Part shown: in pieces, positions 36,183 through 45,613 of the stretch
How positions within the stretch are numbered: the first letter of the stretch is position 1
Layout: every line of letters begins with the position of its first letter
Assembly: GCF_009931695.1 (NCBI RefSeq)
Contig: NZ_CP048000.1
Location: 248,001 to 312,000 of the forward strand
Direction of reading: 5' to 3'
DNA from: Anaerocolumna sedimenticola
GTDB lineage: Bacteria; Bacillota; Clostridia; Lachnospirales; Lachnospiraceae
DNA length: 64,000 nucleotides
Program-made: the position numbers and the translations under genes
Notes under the pieces: model-generated
Databases searched by the model: none
Told to the model about the DNA's origin: nothing
Seen by the model: the letters and a program-made list of their open reading frames with translations, nothing else

Positions 36183-37118
36183 TTAGTAGTATTTATCGGT
36201 TCCTGCTCGATTGATTTGAGGTCTCATCGTTTCAGCAATCTCCAGTAATTTCTTTTCCTCCAGGTAACTTGTCAGGCAGCCAACCCCCTGTACGCAGCTG
36301 CCACCTGTTATATTGCCAAACAATACAGCATCACTTAAAGGATAATTATGATATAGTCCATAAATAAAACCGCTTAAGAATGCATCTCCTGCCCCGGTAG
36401 AATCAATTGCTTTAATGCCTTTTAACGGTGGAACAATATATGTGTTATCTTCTTCCACATACATACATCCCTCTTTATCAAGTTTGATAATTACTTTATT
36501 AAAATACTTCTTTAATTTATCTGCTGCTTCCTTTAGATTGCTTGATTCTGTAATCTTTAAGGCTTCTTTCTGATTTGGAGTAAAATAATCTGCCAATTCC
36601 AGGTATTCGGAATATTTATCAAGGCTTAAGCTGTCTTCCCAACCCACATCAAAAATCAGGGTTGTTCCTTCCGCTTTTAACCGTTTATAAACATTTAAGT
36701 ACCCTTTAGTCATTTCCACAATTTTTGAGCCTTTCAGATAAGCATATATCTCATCTTCCAAAACTTTTGTAATCTGTACAGGATCGCTGTATGATATAAA
36801 AGTGCGGTCTTTTTTTGTGGAAATGATGGAAGTAATGGTAAGTGGCATACCATTTCCCTGATAAAGGTTTTTATAACTGGTTTGATAAAAATCCAACTGA
36901 TCTTTTGCATAATTTGAAAACATGTTATTTCCTAGAAAAGTACAAAATTTTGAGGGCACTCCTAATCTTGTCAAGTTAATCATTGTAGCCGGAACACCAC
37001 CGCCAAGCTGGATATCAAAACCCTTAGAATATACTTCTTCCCCTTCGCTTGGTATATTTTCGATTCCAGAATACAAGATATCAATATTTATATTTCCCAC
37101 TCCTGAAACAAAGTCCAT
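36183..37118 (-). CDS. PfkB-family sugar kinase
   Basis: A 311-aa ribokinase-type kinase: the N-terminal GVGNINIDILYSGIENIPSE and GGGVPATMINLTRLG, and the C-terminal IDSTGAGDAFLSGFIYGLY containing the catalytic Asp and the anion hole. I use the ATG at 37118, one base after the GH4 stop; a TTG ten codons earlier lies inside the GH4 gene. It should phosphorylate a sugar in the cytosol. As last gene of the LacI operon it probably acts on the imported glycoside or on a monosaccharide released from it by GH4. Confidence 0.92.
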   Translation of the reverse strand: MDFVSGVGNINIDILYSGIENIPSEGEEVYSKGFDIQLGGGVPATMINLTRLGVPSKFCTFLGNNMFSNYAKDQLDFYQTSYKNLYQGNGMPLTITSIISTKKDRTFISYSDPVQITKVLEDEIYAYLKGSKIVEMTKGYLNVYKRLKAEGTTLIFDVGWEDSLSLDKYSEYLELADYFTPNQKEALKITESSNLKEAADKLKKYFNKVIIKLDKEGCMYVEEDNTYIVPPLKGIKAIDSTGAGDAFLSGFIYGLYHNYPLSDAVLFGNITGGSCVQGVGCLTSYLEEKKLLEIAETMRPQINRAGTDKYY

Positions 37119-37119
37119 C

Positions 37120-38487
37120 TTAATTCCACCCCTCAATATATTCTGCATTCGTACTTATATACTGATTGACCAGCAAGTTAGCCATGGAATATGAATTAAT
37201 GAGAGGATGTACCATCAAACAATCAATTGCTTCCACTCTGCTATGATTTCGAATAGCCGCTGATGCAAGTCTTTCATATATTTTTACCCTTCGGATTAGT
37301 TCCATCGTAAGTTCATTTATCTTTTCAATCTTATGAGTAAAGTAACCATCCTTCGTAATGGTACAACTGATTTCTACCACATCTGTATCCTTTAATCCCG
37401 CAATTGCTCCATTATTTGGCACACATAAAATCATATCCCTGGGTTCGCCAGTTATTTCAGCTTCCATATATTTTAAAGCCACTCCGGCATAACCGCCATT
37501 ATCTTTCTCATAGATATCAAATCGGAATGGTGATTTGTTACTCTTAACACCAGTCTCATTTGCCATGTAGGCACCTTCCCGTTTGCCATACCATTTCTCA
37601 TATATGCTTAAGCAGTTATCAAAGTCACCTTCAATATCCATATGAGAAAGTTCTTCTGTCATATGGATATTAATGTCACGAATCACTTCTCCCCTGGTTA
37701 CACCAGCAGAAAGTATATTGGAAACCGCTTCTTCCCGATAATAGAAATAGTACAGATATTCATTTAAAATACAGCCAACATGCTGTGCTAATTTCTTATC
37801 AAAAAAACGCATATCCGTCTCTATATAAACTCTATCATCCTGGAGCAGATCCGGCATGATTTCTTTATTATTCAATTTTATACTGTTAAAAAAGGACAGA
37901 TGGTTTAATCCATAACATTCCCCCGTGATTTCATTTTCCCCAACTCCATATAGCTTCGCAAAGGAATGTAATAATCCGCTTGGTGCATCACATATTCCAA
38001 AGGTGAAGTCAAATCCCATATCTCTTAAAGTCTGTGATACTACTCCTGCAGGATTAGTAAAATTAAATACTTTTACATCTTTCCTTCCATATTTCCGAAT
38101 CATTTCACAATACTTTGCCAATACCGGGACAGATCGCATTGCAAACGAGAACCCGGCTGCTCCCGTAGTCTCCTGTCCTAAAATATTATGGGATAATGCG
38201 ATTCTTTCATCCTTTATGCGCATATCATCCTCACCAACTCGAATAGTAGTTATAATATAATTTGCATCCTGAATTGCCTTAAGCGGATCTATTGTTAGTT
38301 CGAAGTGAACGGTACTGTCTATTCTTTTCGCCACTTCCTTTGCCATTTTTCCATATATATCCAGCTTCTTCTTATTATTGTCCATAAAAACAATATGAGA
38401 GATACCCAATCGTTTTGCATTTTGAACTAAACTTTTTGCAAGAAACATTGAGCGGACACCGCCACCGCCAATCACTGAAATCTTCAT
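37120..38487 (-). CDS. Glycoside hydrolase family 4 (6-phospho-beta-glucosidase-like)
   Basis: A 455-aa GH4 enzyme. MKISVIGGGGVRSMFLAKSL is the NAD-binding loop, then HNILGQETTGAAGFSFAMRS and FNFTNPAGVVSQTL for substrate binding. The metal ligands are the Cys in GICDAPSGLLH and the His in CYGLNHLSFF. GH4 enzymes need NAD and a divalent metal and cleave by an oxidation-elimination route. The sequence style resembles BglT/CelF-type 6-phospho-beta-glucosidases, which usually follow a PTS; here the transporter is ABC-type, so either the kinase makes the phosphorylated substrate or the enzyme uses an unphosphorylated glycoside. Confidence 0.92.
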   Translation of the reverse strand: MKISVIGGGGVRSMFLAKSLVQNAKRLGISHIVFMDNNKKKLDIYGKMAKEVAKRIDSTVHFELTIDPLKAIQDANYIITTIRVGEDDMRIKDERIALSHNILGQETTGAAGFSFAMRSVPVLAKYCEMIRKYGRKDVKVFNFTNPAGVVSQTLRDMGFDFTFGICDAPSGLLHSFAKLYGVGENEITGECYGLNHLSFFNSIKLNNKEIMPDLLQDDRVYIETDMRFFDKKLAQHVGCILNEYLYYFYYREEAVSNILSAGVTRGEVIRDINIHMTEELSHMDIEGDFDNCLSIYEKWYGKREGAYMANETGVKSNKSPFRFDIYEKDNGGYAGVALKYMEAEITGEPRDMILCVPNNGAIAGLKDTDVVEISCTITKDGYFTHKIEKINELTMELIRRVKIYERLASAAIRNHSRVEAIDCLMVHPLINSYSMANLLVNQYISTNAEYIEGWN

Positions 38488-38555
38488 TTAAATCCTCCTT
38501 AACTTGTTCACGACAAGTGAATTGGCACTCCAATTCATCTTTTTGTACCCATGAA

Positions 38556-39428
38556 TTAATAGTCCGCATCATTCATACGGAATATTTTATTGATGCAATA
38601 TACCACGATAACTCCCAAAACAATTAATAAAACTCCCATCATATTGGCATAACCGTAATTATTATCAATCAACGATGTTTTATATAAATATAATGGCAGA
38701 TTAAGCGTTATTGTTCCCGGCCCGCCGTTTGTCGTCAGAAATATTAATTCAAACTCTCTTAACATACTGGTAGAAGATAAGATTAGGCAGGTTCCCATAA
38801 CAGTCCGTATCATAGGTAATTTAACTTTAAAGTCAATCTGTAATTTAGTTGCACCGTCAATTTTTGCTGCTTCTGTAATTTCATTCGGTATGGAGGACAA
38901 ACCCGCAAGTACTAATATCATGATCAATCCCGCATATAACAGCCAACTCCAGGTAACTGTAATGAAAGCTGAATCATTATCAAAAAACCAATTTTTGTTG
39001 AAATCTTTGCCGGTTACCATGCTCACAAAGGAATTTATCAAACCATATTTCGCATTAAAAACATTTAAAAATATAATACCTAAAGCCGATGCTGAAACAA
39101 CATTTGGAATCATATAAATAGTTCTAAGAACTTTCCATCCTCTCCGCTTTCGGGAAAGTATGATGGCTGTCACTGTACCAATTCCTACATGTATAGTGGA
39201 TTGCAGCAATGCCCATATTCCGGTGTTTGCCAATGCTTTATGAAGTCTCTTATCATATACAACCGCTTCTATGTAATTTTCTAACCCAATAAAGCGAAAT
39301 ACTCCTCCTGACTTATATTCAAATAAAGAAGTAAAAAATACAATGATAATCGGAACTAGATAAACAAAAACAAATAGCAGCAAACACGGTAGCAAAAAGC
39401 AAACTATAGCCCGCTTTTTTACTCGCAT
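38556..39428 (-). CDS. CUT1 sugar ABC transporter permease (MalF type)
   Basis: A 290-aa permease with six membrane helices and EAA loop EITEAAKIDGATKLQIDFKV at about residues 182-201. AAGGAGGTG precedes the ATG. It lies between the binding protein and the GH4 gene and pairs with the MalG-type permease at 40960-41799. The first helix is directly preceded by basic residues (MRVKKRA). Confidence 0.93.
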   Translation of the reverse strand: MRVKKRAIVCFLLPCLLLFVFVYLVPIIIVFFTSLFEYKSGGVFRFIGLENYIEAVVYDKRLHKALANTGIWALLQSTIHVGIGTVTAIILSRKRRGWKVLRTIYMIPNVVSASALGIIFLNVFNAKYGLINSFVSMVTGKDFNKNWFFDNDSAFITVTWSWLLYAGLIMILVLAGLSSIPNEITEAAKIDGATKLQIDFKVKLPMIRTVMGTCLILSSTSMLREFELIFLTTNGGPGTITLNLPLYLYKTSLIDNNYGYANMMGVLLIVLGVIVVYCINKIFRMNDADY

Positions 39429-39463
39429 GTCCTGTCACCTCCTTGTCTTTCTTTTGTCTTTTT

Positions 39464-39505
39464 CTTTTCCCCCTGCCTGCAACTTAAGATTAGAAGACAG
39501 GGGAA
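39464..39505 (-). terminator. Intercistronic hairpin between binding-protein and permease genes
   Basis: CCCCTGCCT (about 39470-39478) pairs with AGACAGGGG (39495-39503) around a 16-base loop, without a clear T run. In sugar operons such a hairpin usually protects or attenuates so that the binding protein is made in excess of the permease. The effect here is inferred. Confidence 0.5.
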
Positions 39506-39545
39506 AGTAAACCACCAAGTTGATAAATACGTTTCGTTATTATCT

Positions 39546-40904
39546 TTATTTATTTTTCGCAGCGGCATCTGTTAATGCAGTTGCAAATTCTTCCGGAGTA
39601 ATTTCTCCCTGTGCCAGCATCGGATACTGAACACTTATTTCATCAACGACATTTGCATACCATAAGCTTTGATAGTCATTAATATTACGGGTCGCAATAT
39701 TACCGTTTGCCATTACATCAATAATGATCGGATGGATTTCACTAGAGGTTACACTGACTTTGGCGGGAATATCACCAGTAACTTCAAGTAATTTCTTCTG
39801 GCTTTCATCCGATGTCAGGAACTTTACAAATTCCACAGAAGCTTTGGTTTGTTCTTCCGTCTTAGATGCAATGTTAAAACCAATTTTTCCGCTGTTATAC
39901 ATTACGCCGCCGGGGAACATTGCTGTCTCAACCTTATTTGCAAAACCGTCTTCTACCATGGATGTATCATAGAAATCACTTGCCATCCATGGACCGTTGG
40001 CAATCATCGCTGTCTGTTCCATGTAGAAATTACTTGCACCATTTTCATATTTTCCTCCAATAGCATCTGAGGTAGTATAATTCTGGAACATTTTCTGAAT
40101 TGCGGCAGCAGCATTAATGAAATCCGCAGTATTATAATTATCAGGCTGTAACGTGTTCATAAACTTTTCCCCTTCGTCCGTCTGGGCAATCAAAGCACCT
40201 AAAAACAAAGAAGTGAGCCAGCCCGAATCTGCGGTATCCATAGAGATCGGCGTAATACCTGCCTCTTTTAATTTATCACATTGGGCAAAGAATTCGTCCC
40301 ATGTTTCTGCCGGTTTTTCGATTCCAGCCTTTGCAAATAAATCATTATTATAAAAATATCCAATGACCTGTCTTGAATAAGGCATTCCATATATTTTCCC
40401 ATCCCTTGAGTTAACATCCCAGCAGACTTTACTAATGGAATCATACCATTCATTATCGATATAGCTTGTAAGGTCTACAAATTGATCTTTCATGGAGTCA
40501 ATTAAATTATAGCCGCCTGTGCATATTACATCCGGCAAGGAATTGGAAGAATATAGAACTTTCATTTTGTCTACATAAGCCTGGTCTCCAGCGATTTCTT
40601 CCACATTCACTTTAATCTTGTCACCATACTGTTCGTTAAATGCTTTTAAACGATCTTTGAACCATTCGGTGTTGGCACTTACACCTACCCAGGAGGTAGC
40701 GAAATTAATCTCAACCACTCCTGTTGATTCTGTGTCTGCCGTTTCCTTGCTGCCGGTACTTTCTGTTTCTCCACCGGAACCATTGGTACCACTTGTTTTA
40801 GTAACACCGCCTTTGGTACCGGAAGAACATCCTGCCATTAAACCTAAAGCCATGGTGCAAATTAACATTGCTCCTATCAGCCTTTTTAAAAATGCTTTTT
40901 TCAT
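39546..40904 (-). CDS. CUT1 sugar ABC transporter, substrate-binding lipoprotein
   Basis: A 452-aa binding protein with lipobox LICTMALGLMAGC (lipidated Cys about residue 26) and a Gly/Ser/Thr/Glu linker to about 65. The mature domain includes SLPDVICTGGYNLIDSM and the family's typical KAGIEKPAETWDEFFAQCDK and FYMEQTAMIANGPWMASDFY. AAAGGGG precedes the ATG. It is encoded between the two permease genes, an uncommon order. Ligand is probably a glucoside given the neighbouring GH4. Confidence 0.94.
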   Translation of the reverse strand: MKKAFLKRLIGAMLICTMALGLMAGCSSGTKGGVTKTSGTNGSGGETESTGSKETADTESTGVVEINFATSWVGVSANTEWFKDRLKAFNEQYGDKIKVNVEEIAGDQAYVDKMKVLYSSNSLPDVICTGGYNLIDSMKDQFVDLTSYIDNEWYDSISKVCWDVNSRDGKIYGMPYSRQVIGYFYNNDLFAKAGIEKPAETWDEFFAQCDKLKEAGITPISMDTADSGWLTSLFLGALIAQTDEGEKFMNTLQPDNYNTADFINAAAAIQKMFQNYTTSDAIGGKYENGASNFYMEQTAMIANGPWMASDFYDTSMVEDGFANKVETAMFPGGVMYNSGKIGFNIASKTEEQTKASVEFVKFLTSDESQKKLLEVTGDIPAKVSVTSSEIHPIIIDVMANGNIATRNINDYQSLWYANVVDEISVQYPMLAQGEITPEEFATALTDAAAKNK

Positions 40905-40959
40905 GATAAATCCCCTTTCTTTTTTATAAATTAAGACACTTTTGTGTCATCGTACCATA

Positions 40960-41799
40960 TCATCCTTTAATTGACCCTGCGACCATACTATCTGTAATCT
41001 GTTCCTGCAGTAAAGTATAAATTAGTATACTGGGGACAATTACCATGGTAAGAGCAGCGAACATGGCCGTATAATTGAATGAAAATTGAGAAGTAAAATA
41101 GCTTAATGCCAGCGGAAGTGTTCTTGCAGATTCACTTTTTGTTAATATTAAAGCAAACATAAATTCATTCCATGATGTTAAGAATTGTAATATGGCTGCC
41201 GTAGCAAGCCCTGATTTTGCCAAAGGAAATATAATAGTAAAATATGTTCTGACAAAACCGGCTCCATCAAGATATGCTGCTTCTTCTAATTCTGTCGGTA
41301 TACCCTGAAAATAGCTTTTTATTATAAATAGTGATGTCGGCAGTCCTAATGCTGCATATACGAAAACAAGTCCTGTTTTTGTATCAAATAAGCCAATCTT
41401 TGTGGTTATTGTATAAATAGGCATTAGTAAAGCCGCAGTTGGAATTAAAAGGGAAGATGCTAATAATAGAGTCAGTAAAGTTTTTCCTTTAAACTGGCAC
41501 CTTGCCAATATGTAAGCAGCCATTGATATCACAAGAACATTTAACAAAGTGCTTCCTACCGCAACAATCAGGCTGTTGCCATAGAACTTAAATATTGGTG
41601 AAAGGTCAAGGGCTGCTTTATAAGCTTTAAAGCTAATGCTAACCGGTAATGCAAATGCATTGGATAAAATCTCCTTATTGGATTTAAAAGATGACATTAT
41701 AATCCATACTAAAGGGCCTACGGACGCGATAACTAAAAATGCTAAATAAATACGCATAATACCCATACCAAGCATATGACTAATTTTTCTTTTTATCAT
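40960..41799 (-). CDS. CUT1 sugar ABC transporter permease (MalG type)
   Basis: A 279-aa permease with six helices and EAA loop TELEEAAYLDGAGFVRTYFT at about residues 174-193; it ends in DSMVAGSIKG, the usual MalG end. Its ATG overlaps the last 20 bases of the LacI gene, so the regulator and transporter are coupled. AGGAGG lies inside the LacI coding sequence. The dyad AGACACTTTTGTGTC at about 40931-40945 follows the gene. Confidence 0.94.
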   Translation of the reverse strand: MIKRKISHMLGMGIMRIYLAFLVIASVGPLVWIIMSSFKSNKEILSNAFALPVSISFKAYKAALDLSPIFKFYGNSLIVAVGSTLLNVLVISMAAYILARCQFKGKTLLTLLLASSLLIPTAALLMPIYTITTKIGLFDTKTGLVFVYAALGLPTSLFIIKSYFQGIPTELEEAAYLDGAGFVRTYFTIIFPLAKSGLATAAILQFLTSWNEFMFALILTKSESARTLPLALSYFTSQFSFNYTAMFAALTMVIVPSILIYTLLQEQITDSMVAGSIKG

Positions 41800-42790
41800 A
41801 AATATTAATCCTCCTGTTCACCGCACAAGTACCACGCTGAATAATATGATATGGCAGCGTTATCTCCAGATTGCTATGATTTGTGTCAGATTGAAATGCA
41901 TTCAAGGTTTTACTTACCATTCCTTTGATTGGCTGATGTATTGTCGTTAATCTGGGTATAACCCTGCCGGCTATTGCTATATCATCAAATCCCAGCACTG
42001 AAACATCGTTTGGTACAGCGATACCGACATCGTGTAAAGCGGATATTGCACCCACCGCCATCTCATCACTGAAAGCAAAGACTGCTGTAAATTCAGTATG
42101 TTTATCTAATAATAATTTTGTCAGGCGATAACCTGATTCAAAGGATAATGGTCCGCACATAAGCATCTCTTTCTCATCCAAATGAGCCCCTATTTCCTCC
42201 AAAGCACGCTTACAGCCGGTAACCCGTTGAAAGCTGGAGTCTATGTTTCGTAAATAATCCGACAAAAATATAATCTTTTCGTGTCCCAAACCAATTAAGT
42301 ATTTCGTTCCTTCATAAGCTGCAGCCATATCATTGATATGGATCATATCAGAACGAAACTCGATAGAGGCACCTGCACACAAAACGGTTTTTATATTTTT
42401 AGATGCGATATAATTAATAATGTTTCTGTCAATGGATTCATCAAGATAGATTACTCCTATAATAGACATTTCCTTAAAAAATATTTTATAATTTTCGCTG
42501 CCCTCCACAGTAGGTATAATGACCATACGGTAATTATACTTAGGAATTTGCTCAATCAGTTCCTTTAAAACTTCGGCGTAAAACCCTAATTTTAAATCTG
42601 GTATCAATACTGCTATAACACCATTGTCTCTTCGTTTCCTGTTCTTCGGGTTATAACCTAATTCGTTTGCTGCTTTTTCTATCTTTCTGGCAGTTTCTGT
42701 ACTGACAATATTACTTCCGGAATAATATCTTGAAACAGTAGCAGAAGAGACCCCTGCAGTTTTTGCAACGTTACGTACCGTTACCGTCAT
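41780..42790 (-). CDS. LacI-family transcriptional regulator of the GH4 operon
   Basis: A 336-aa LacI regulator: TVRNVAKTAGVSSATVSRYY is the HTH (the ATVSRYY recognition helix is typical), AANELGYNPKNR is the hinge, and a periplasmic-binding-like sugar domain follows (AVFAFSDEMAVGAISALHDV, SVLGFDDIAIAGRVIPRLTT). It is the first gene of the operon that it most likely represses; the stop overlaps the permease start. The promoter region carries direct repeats at 42914-42949. AAAGGAG precedes the ATG. Confidence 0.95.
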   Translation of the reverse strand: MTVTVRNVAKTAGVSSATVSRYYSGSNIVSTETARKIEKAANELGYNPKNRKRRDNGVIAVLIPDLKLGFYAEVLKELIEQIPKYNYRMVIIPTVEGSENYKIFFKEMSIIGVIYLDESIDRNIINYIASKNIKTVLCAGASIEFRSDMIHINDMAAAYEGTKYLIGLGHEKIIFLSDYLRNIDSSFQRVTGCKRALEEIGAHLDEKEMLMCGPLSFESGYRLTKLLLDKHTEFTAVFAFSDEMAVGAISALHDVGIAVPNDVSVLGFDDIAIAGRVIPRLTTIHQPIKGMVSKTLNAFQSDTNHSNLEITLPYHIIQRGTCAVNRRINIYDKKKN

Positions 42791-42913
42791 AATTTCACTC
42801 CTTTCATAAGTATCTCCCAGTTATATTTCATAAAATTATTAATAATTTGTTATATTTGACTAGTATTGACCTTATATTTATAAGATATATTATTAAATTT
42901 AACATGTCAATAA

Positions 42914-42949
42914 GTTACATTTGTTTCACAAGCGTTACATTTATTTCAC
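42914..42949. promoter_or_regulatory. Direct repeats GTTACATTTRTTTCAC in the LacI promoter region
   Basis: GTTACATTTGTTTCAC (42914-42929) and GTTACATTTATTTCAC (42934-42949) are spaced 20 bp apart, and further TTTCA units follow at about 42955 and 42966. They lie 124-160 bases upstream of the LacI ATG. They are direct, not inverted, so they suit an activator or a cooperative regulator more than the LacI dimer. The rest of the 42791-43095 gap is AT-rich with no gene. Confidence 0.45.
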
Positions 42950-43095
42950 GTTTATTTCATCGTTGTTTCATAAGTTTTCATGCAAACATTATAGAAACGA
43001 TATGATCCGGTTAAATAGGGAACTTTTGATGTTTGGACCGAGAGGCAGGTAGACATGGATTATAAAAAAAGTGAAGACGTAATTTCCTATGAGAT

Positions 43096-43177
43096 AAAAA
43101 AACAGAACCGAAAGAATAGATAAACGGATCTATTCTCTGGTTCTGTCTCCAGATTTTTCTGCCATTTTAAGCAGTTC
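43096..43177 (-). terminator. Two-hairpin 3' element / terminator after purA (repeat copy B)
   Basis: On the minus strand GAACTGCTTAAAATGGCAG is followed by a strong hairpin with arms CAGAACCAGAGAATAG and CTATTCTTTCGGTTCTG and a T run. It is about 80 percent identical to the copy after the S41 gene (4561-4640). It begins 33 bases after the purA stop. Confidence 0.75.
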
Positions 43178-43209
43178 CATATACAATATATTTTGCGAAG
43201 CGAAGTTTA

Positions 43210-44484
43210 TTAACGTTTAATGATTTCATCCCTGCCCGGTCCATTGGATACCATGGTAATAGGAACTTCAAGTTCTTTTTCAATGAATTCGATATATTTT
43301 CTGCAGTTTTCCGGAAGATCTTCGTATTTGGTAATACCGCGGATTTCCTGTTTCCAGCCTGGTAATACTTCGTAAACCGGTTTTGCCTTAGCTAATTTAA
43401 CAGTGGTCGGGAAGTCTTTTGTAACAACTCCGTCTATTTCGTAACCAACACATACCGGAAGCTCATCCAGGTAACCTAACACATCAAGTACGGTTAAAGC
43501 AACTTCCGTTGCTCCCTGCATTCTGCAGCCATATCTTGTTGCTACCGCATCAAACCAACCCATACGTCTTGGTCGGCCAGTAGTGGCACCATATTCACCG
43601 CCGTCACCGCCGCGTCTTCTCAGTTCATCTGCCTCGTCACCGAATATTTCACTGACAAATTCTCCCGCACCAACCGCACTGGAGTAAGCCTTAGCCACTG
43701 CTATGATATTTTTAATTTCATAAGCCGGGATACCTGCTCCGATGGCACCATAAGAAGCCAGTGTTGATGAGGAGGTAACCATAGGGTAGATACCAAAATC
43801 AGGGTCTTTTAATGCTCCCAATTGGCCTTCTAATAAGATATTCTTACCCTCTTTCATTGCCTGGTGTAAATAAGCCGCCACATCACAAACATATGGTTCA
43901 ACCACTTTCTTATAATCTAATAATAAGTTAAATAATTCATCCGGGTTAATCAATGGTTTATGATACATATGCTCTAAAATGATATTTTTCATTTCGCATA
44001 CACGGTCTACTTTTTCTCTCAAAGCTTCTTCCTCAAACAGTTCTGATACCTGGAAGCCGATCTTGGCATATTTATCCGAATAAAAAGGTGCAATACCGGA
44101 TTTGGTTGAACCAAAGGATTTACCGCCAAGTCTTTCCTCTTCATATTGATCAAAAAGAATGTGGTATGGCATCATTATCTGTGCACGGTCGGACACTAAA
44201 ATCTTAGGCATCGGAACTCCTCGGTCTACGATGGATTGAACCTCTTTAAACAAATAAGGAATATTCAGTGCCACACCATTGCCTATAATACTTGTTGTAT
44301 GATCATAAAATACACCGGAAGGAAGCAGATGTAATGCAAATTTACCATACTTATTAATAATTGTATGTCCCGCATTACTTCCACCCTGGAATCTTACGAT
44401 TATATCTGCTTCCTGTCCTAACATGTCGGTAATCTTACCTTTTCCTTCATCGCCCCAGTTAGCGCCAACAATTGCTTTTACCAT
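43210..44484 (-). CDS. purA: Adenylosuccinate synthetase
   Basis: A 424-aa PurA, which makes adenylosuccinate from IMP, aspartate and GTP in AMP synthesis. It has the N-terminal P-loop GANWGDEGKGKITDML, the IMP loop FQGGSNAGHTI, GEFVSEIFGDEADELRRRGG and TTGRPRRMGWFDAVATRYGC, and TMVSNGPGRDEIIKR at the C-terminus. AGGAGG precedes the ATG. Length and motifs are full. It seems to be monocistronic with its own terminator. Confidence 0.97.
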   Translation of the reverse strand: MVKAIVGANWGDEGKGKITDMLGQEADIIVRFQGGSNAGHTIINKYGKFALHLLPSGVFYDHTTSIIGNGVALNIPYLFKEVQSIVDRGVPMPKILVSDRAQIMMPYHILFDQYEEERLGGKSFGSTKSGIAPFYSDKYAKIGFQVSELFEEEALREKVDRVCEMKNIILEHMYHKPLINPDELFNLLLDYKKVVEPYVCDVAAYLHQAMKEGKNILLEGQLGALKDPDFGIYPMVTSSSTLASYGAIGAGIPAYEIKNIIAVAKAYSSAVGAGEFVSEIFGDEADELRRRGGDGGEYGATTGRPRRMGWFDAVATRYGCRMQGATEVALTVLDVLGYLDELPVCVGYEIDGVVTKDFPTTVKLAKAKPVYEVLPGWKQEIRGITKYEDLPENCRKYIEFIEKELEVPITMVSNGPGRDEIIKR

Positions 44485-44577
44485 ACCAAATTCCTCCTAT
44501 TTCTTTCATTCGTTAGAATATTACATACAAAGTATTTTCGCTTACCAGCTGCAATATTCTTTTTTCTCAGAAAAAAT

Positions 44578-44605
44578 GGCATTGTAACAAGATTGCCACA
44601 ATGCC
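44578..44605 (-). terminator. Intrinsic terminator downstream of the lipoprotein gene
   Basis: GGCATTGT (44578-44585) pairs with ACAATGCC (44598-44605); on the minus strand the hairpin runs into TTTTTTC. It lies about 160 bases after the lipoprotein stop; the intervening sequence has no gene. Confidence 0.7.
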
Positions 44606-44767
44606 TTATTACTTTCTTATTATAGGCTTAATTAGTATATAAGTAAAATCAATATTATTTATACAGTTCATAATTTCTACTTATATCTATCCAACCTATT
44701 GAATAATAGAGATAGATTGGACTTATTACCTAAATATTTGTTACAAAAAGATACTTCCTATTACTGA

Positions 44768-45613
44768 TTAATAAGAAATTGCATAAGTATCAATCATATC
44801 TTTAGAATTACTGCTTGTTATACTTTTTTCATATTCCTCATTGGTGATATCATTCCTGTCCGCCAGGTAAAAGACTTTATAGCTCTCTTTCTCGTAGGTG
44901 TTGATATAAGTGTATATTTTTTTATAAAGCTTATCCCCGCTTCCGGCAAAAGCATCTCTTGACATATCTTCAAAAACATAATACTTGTTTCCATCATAAA
45001 TAAAATCAGTTATAACAGGGTCTCCTTCCGTGGTATACATCACTCTTCTTAAATATCCCACCATACCGTTTATAGTGTTATCCACAAATGAATTCATCCG
45101 GTCTTCTGATTCCGTTTTATCATTACCAACCACAAAACAGTTATCCGCCACCGCTTCTTCAAAAGAATACTCTTGTGGTATCGAACTTGTTGCAGGCCAG
45201 TTATCCTGAACTTTTTCAACTATATTAATTGTGTCTGCCCATATTTGGCTGGGATAGGATTCTGCTATTCTGCCGTCAAAGCTTATCTTTATAATATCTC
45301 CCATACCAATATTTAAAGAAGATGCATCCGCATAATGGACCGACACCGGGTCAAACGGTTGGAATCCACCGCTTATATCCTGGACAGCAATCATAACACC
45401 GGAATCATCTTTCGATATGATAATTCCGTTTAAGATTACCTCTTCCTGTCCGTTATCTGCAGCTCCGTTATCGGATGTATTACTTCCATCAGAATTATTA
45501 TCATCTGATGTTTCTTTCGTTGTATTTCCGGTATCGGAATCAGGAGCTTCCTTGATGAGACTGCAGCCGGTGCAGAATAACAAAACTGCCATTATACAGA
45601 ATAATTTCTTCAT
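44768..45613 (-). CDS. Lipoprotein with DUF4362-like domain
   Basis: A 281-aa lipoprotein: lipobox LFCIMAVLLFCTGC with Cys at residue 17, an acidic Ser/Asp/Asn linker to about 55, a small OB-like strand region (GIIISKDDSGVMIAVQDI, residues about 63-130) that recalls DUF3221, then a C-terminal region (RRVMYTTEGDPVITDFIYDG, YYVFEDMSRDAFAGSGDKLY) of the DUF4362 type. It faces outside on the membrane. Function unknown. GAGGTTACT precedes the ATG. Confidence 0.75.
   Translation of the reverse strand: MKKLFCIMAVLLFCTGCSLIKEAPDSDTGNTTKETSDDNNSDGSNTSDNGAADNGQEEVILNGIIISKDDSGVMIAVQDISGGFQPFDPVSVHYADASSLNIGMGDIIKISFDGRIAESYPSQIWADTINIVEKVQDNWPATSSIPQEYSFEEAVADNCFVVGNDKTESEDRMNSFVDNTINGMVGYLRRVMYTTEGDPVITDFIYDGNKYYVFEDMSRDAFAGSGDKLYKKIYTYINTYEKESYKVFYLADRNDITNEEYEKSITSSNSKDMIDTYAISY

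Noticed and set aside
43000..44560. Purine riboswitch or PurR box near purA
   Set aside because: The short leader before purA contains no recognisable aptamer or PurBox.
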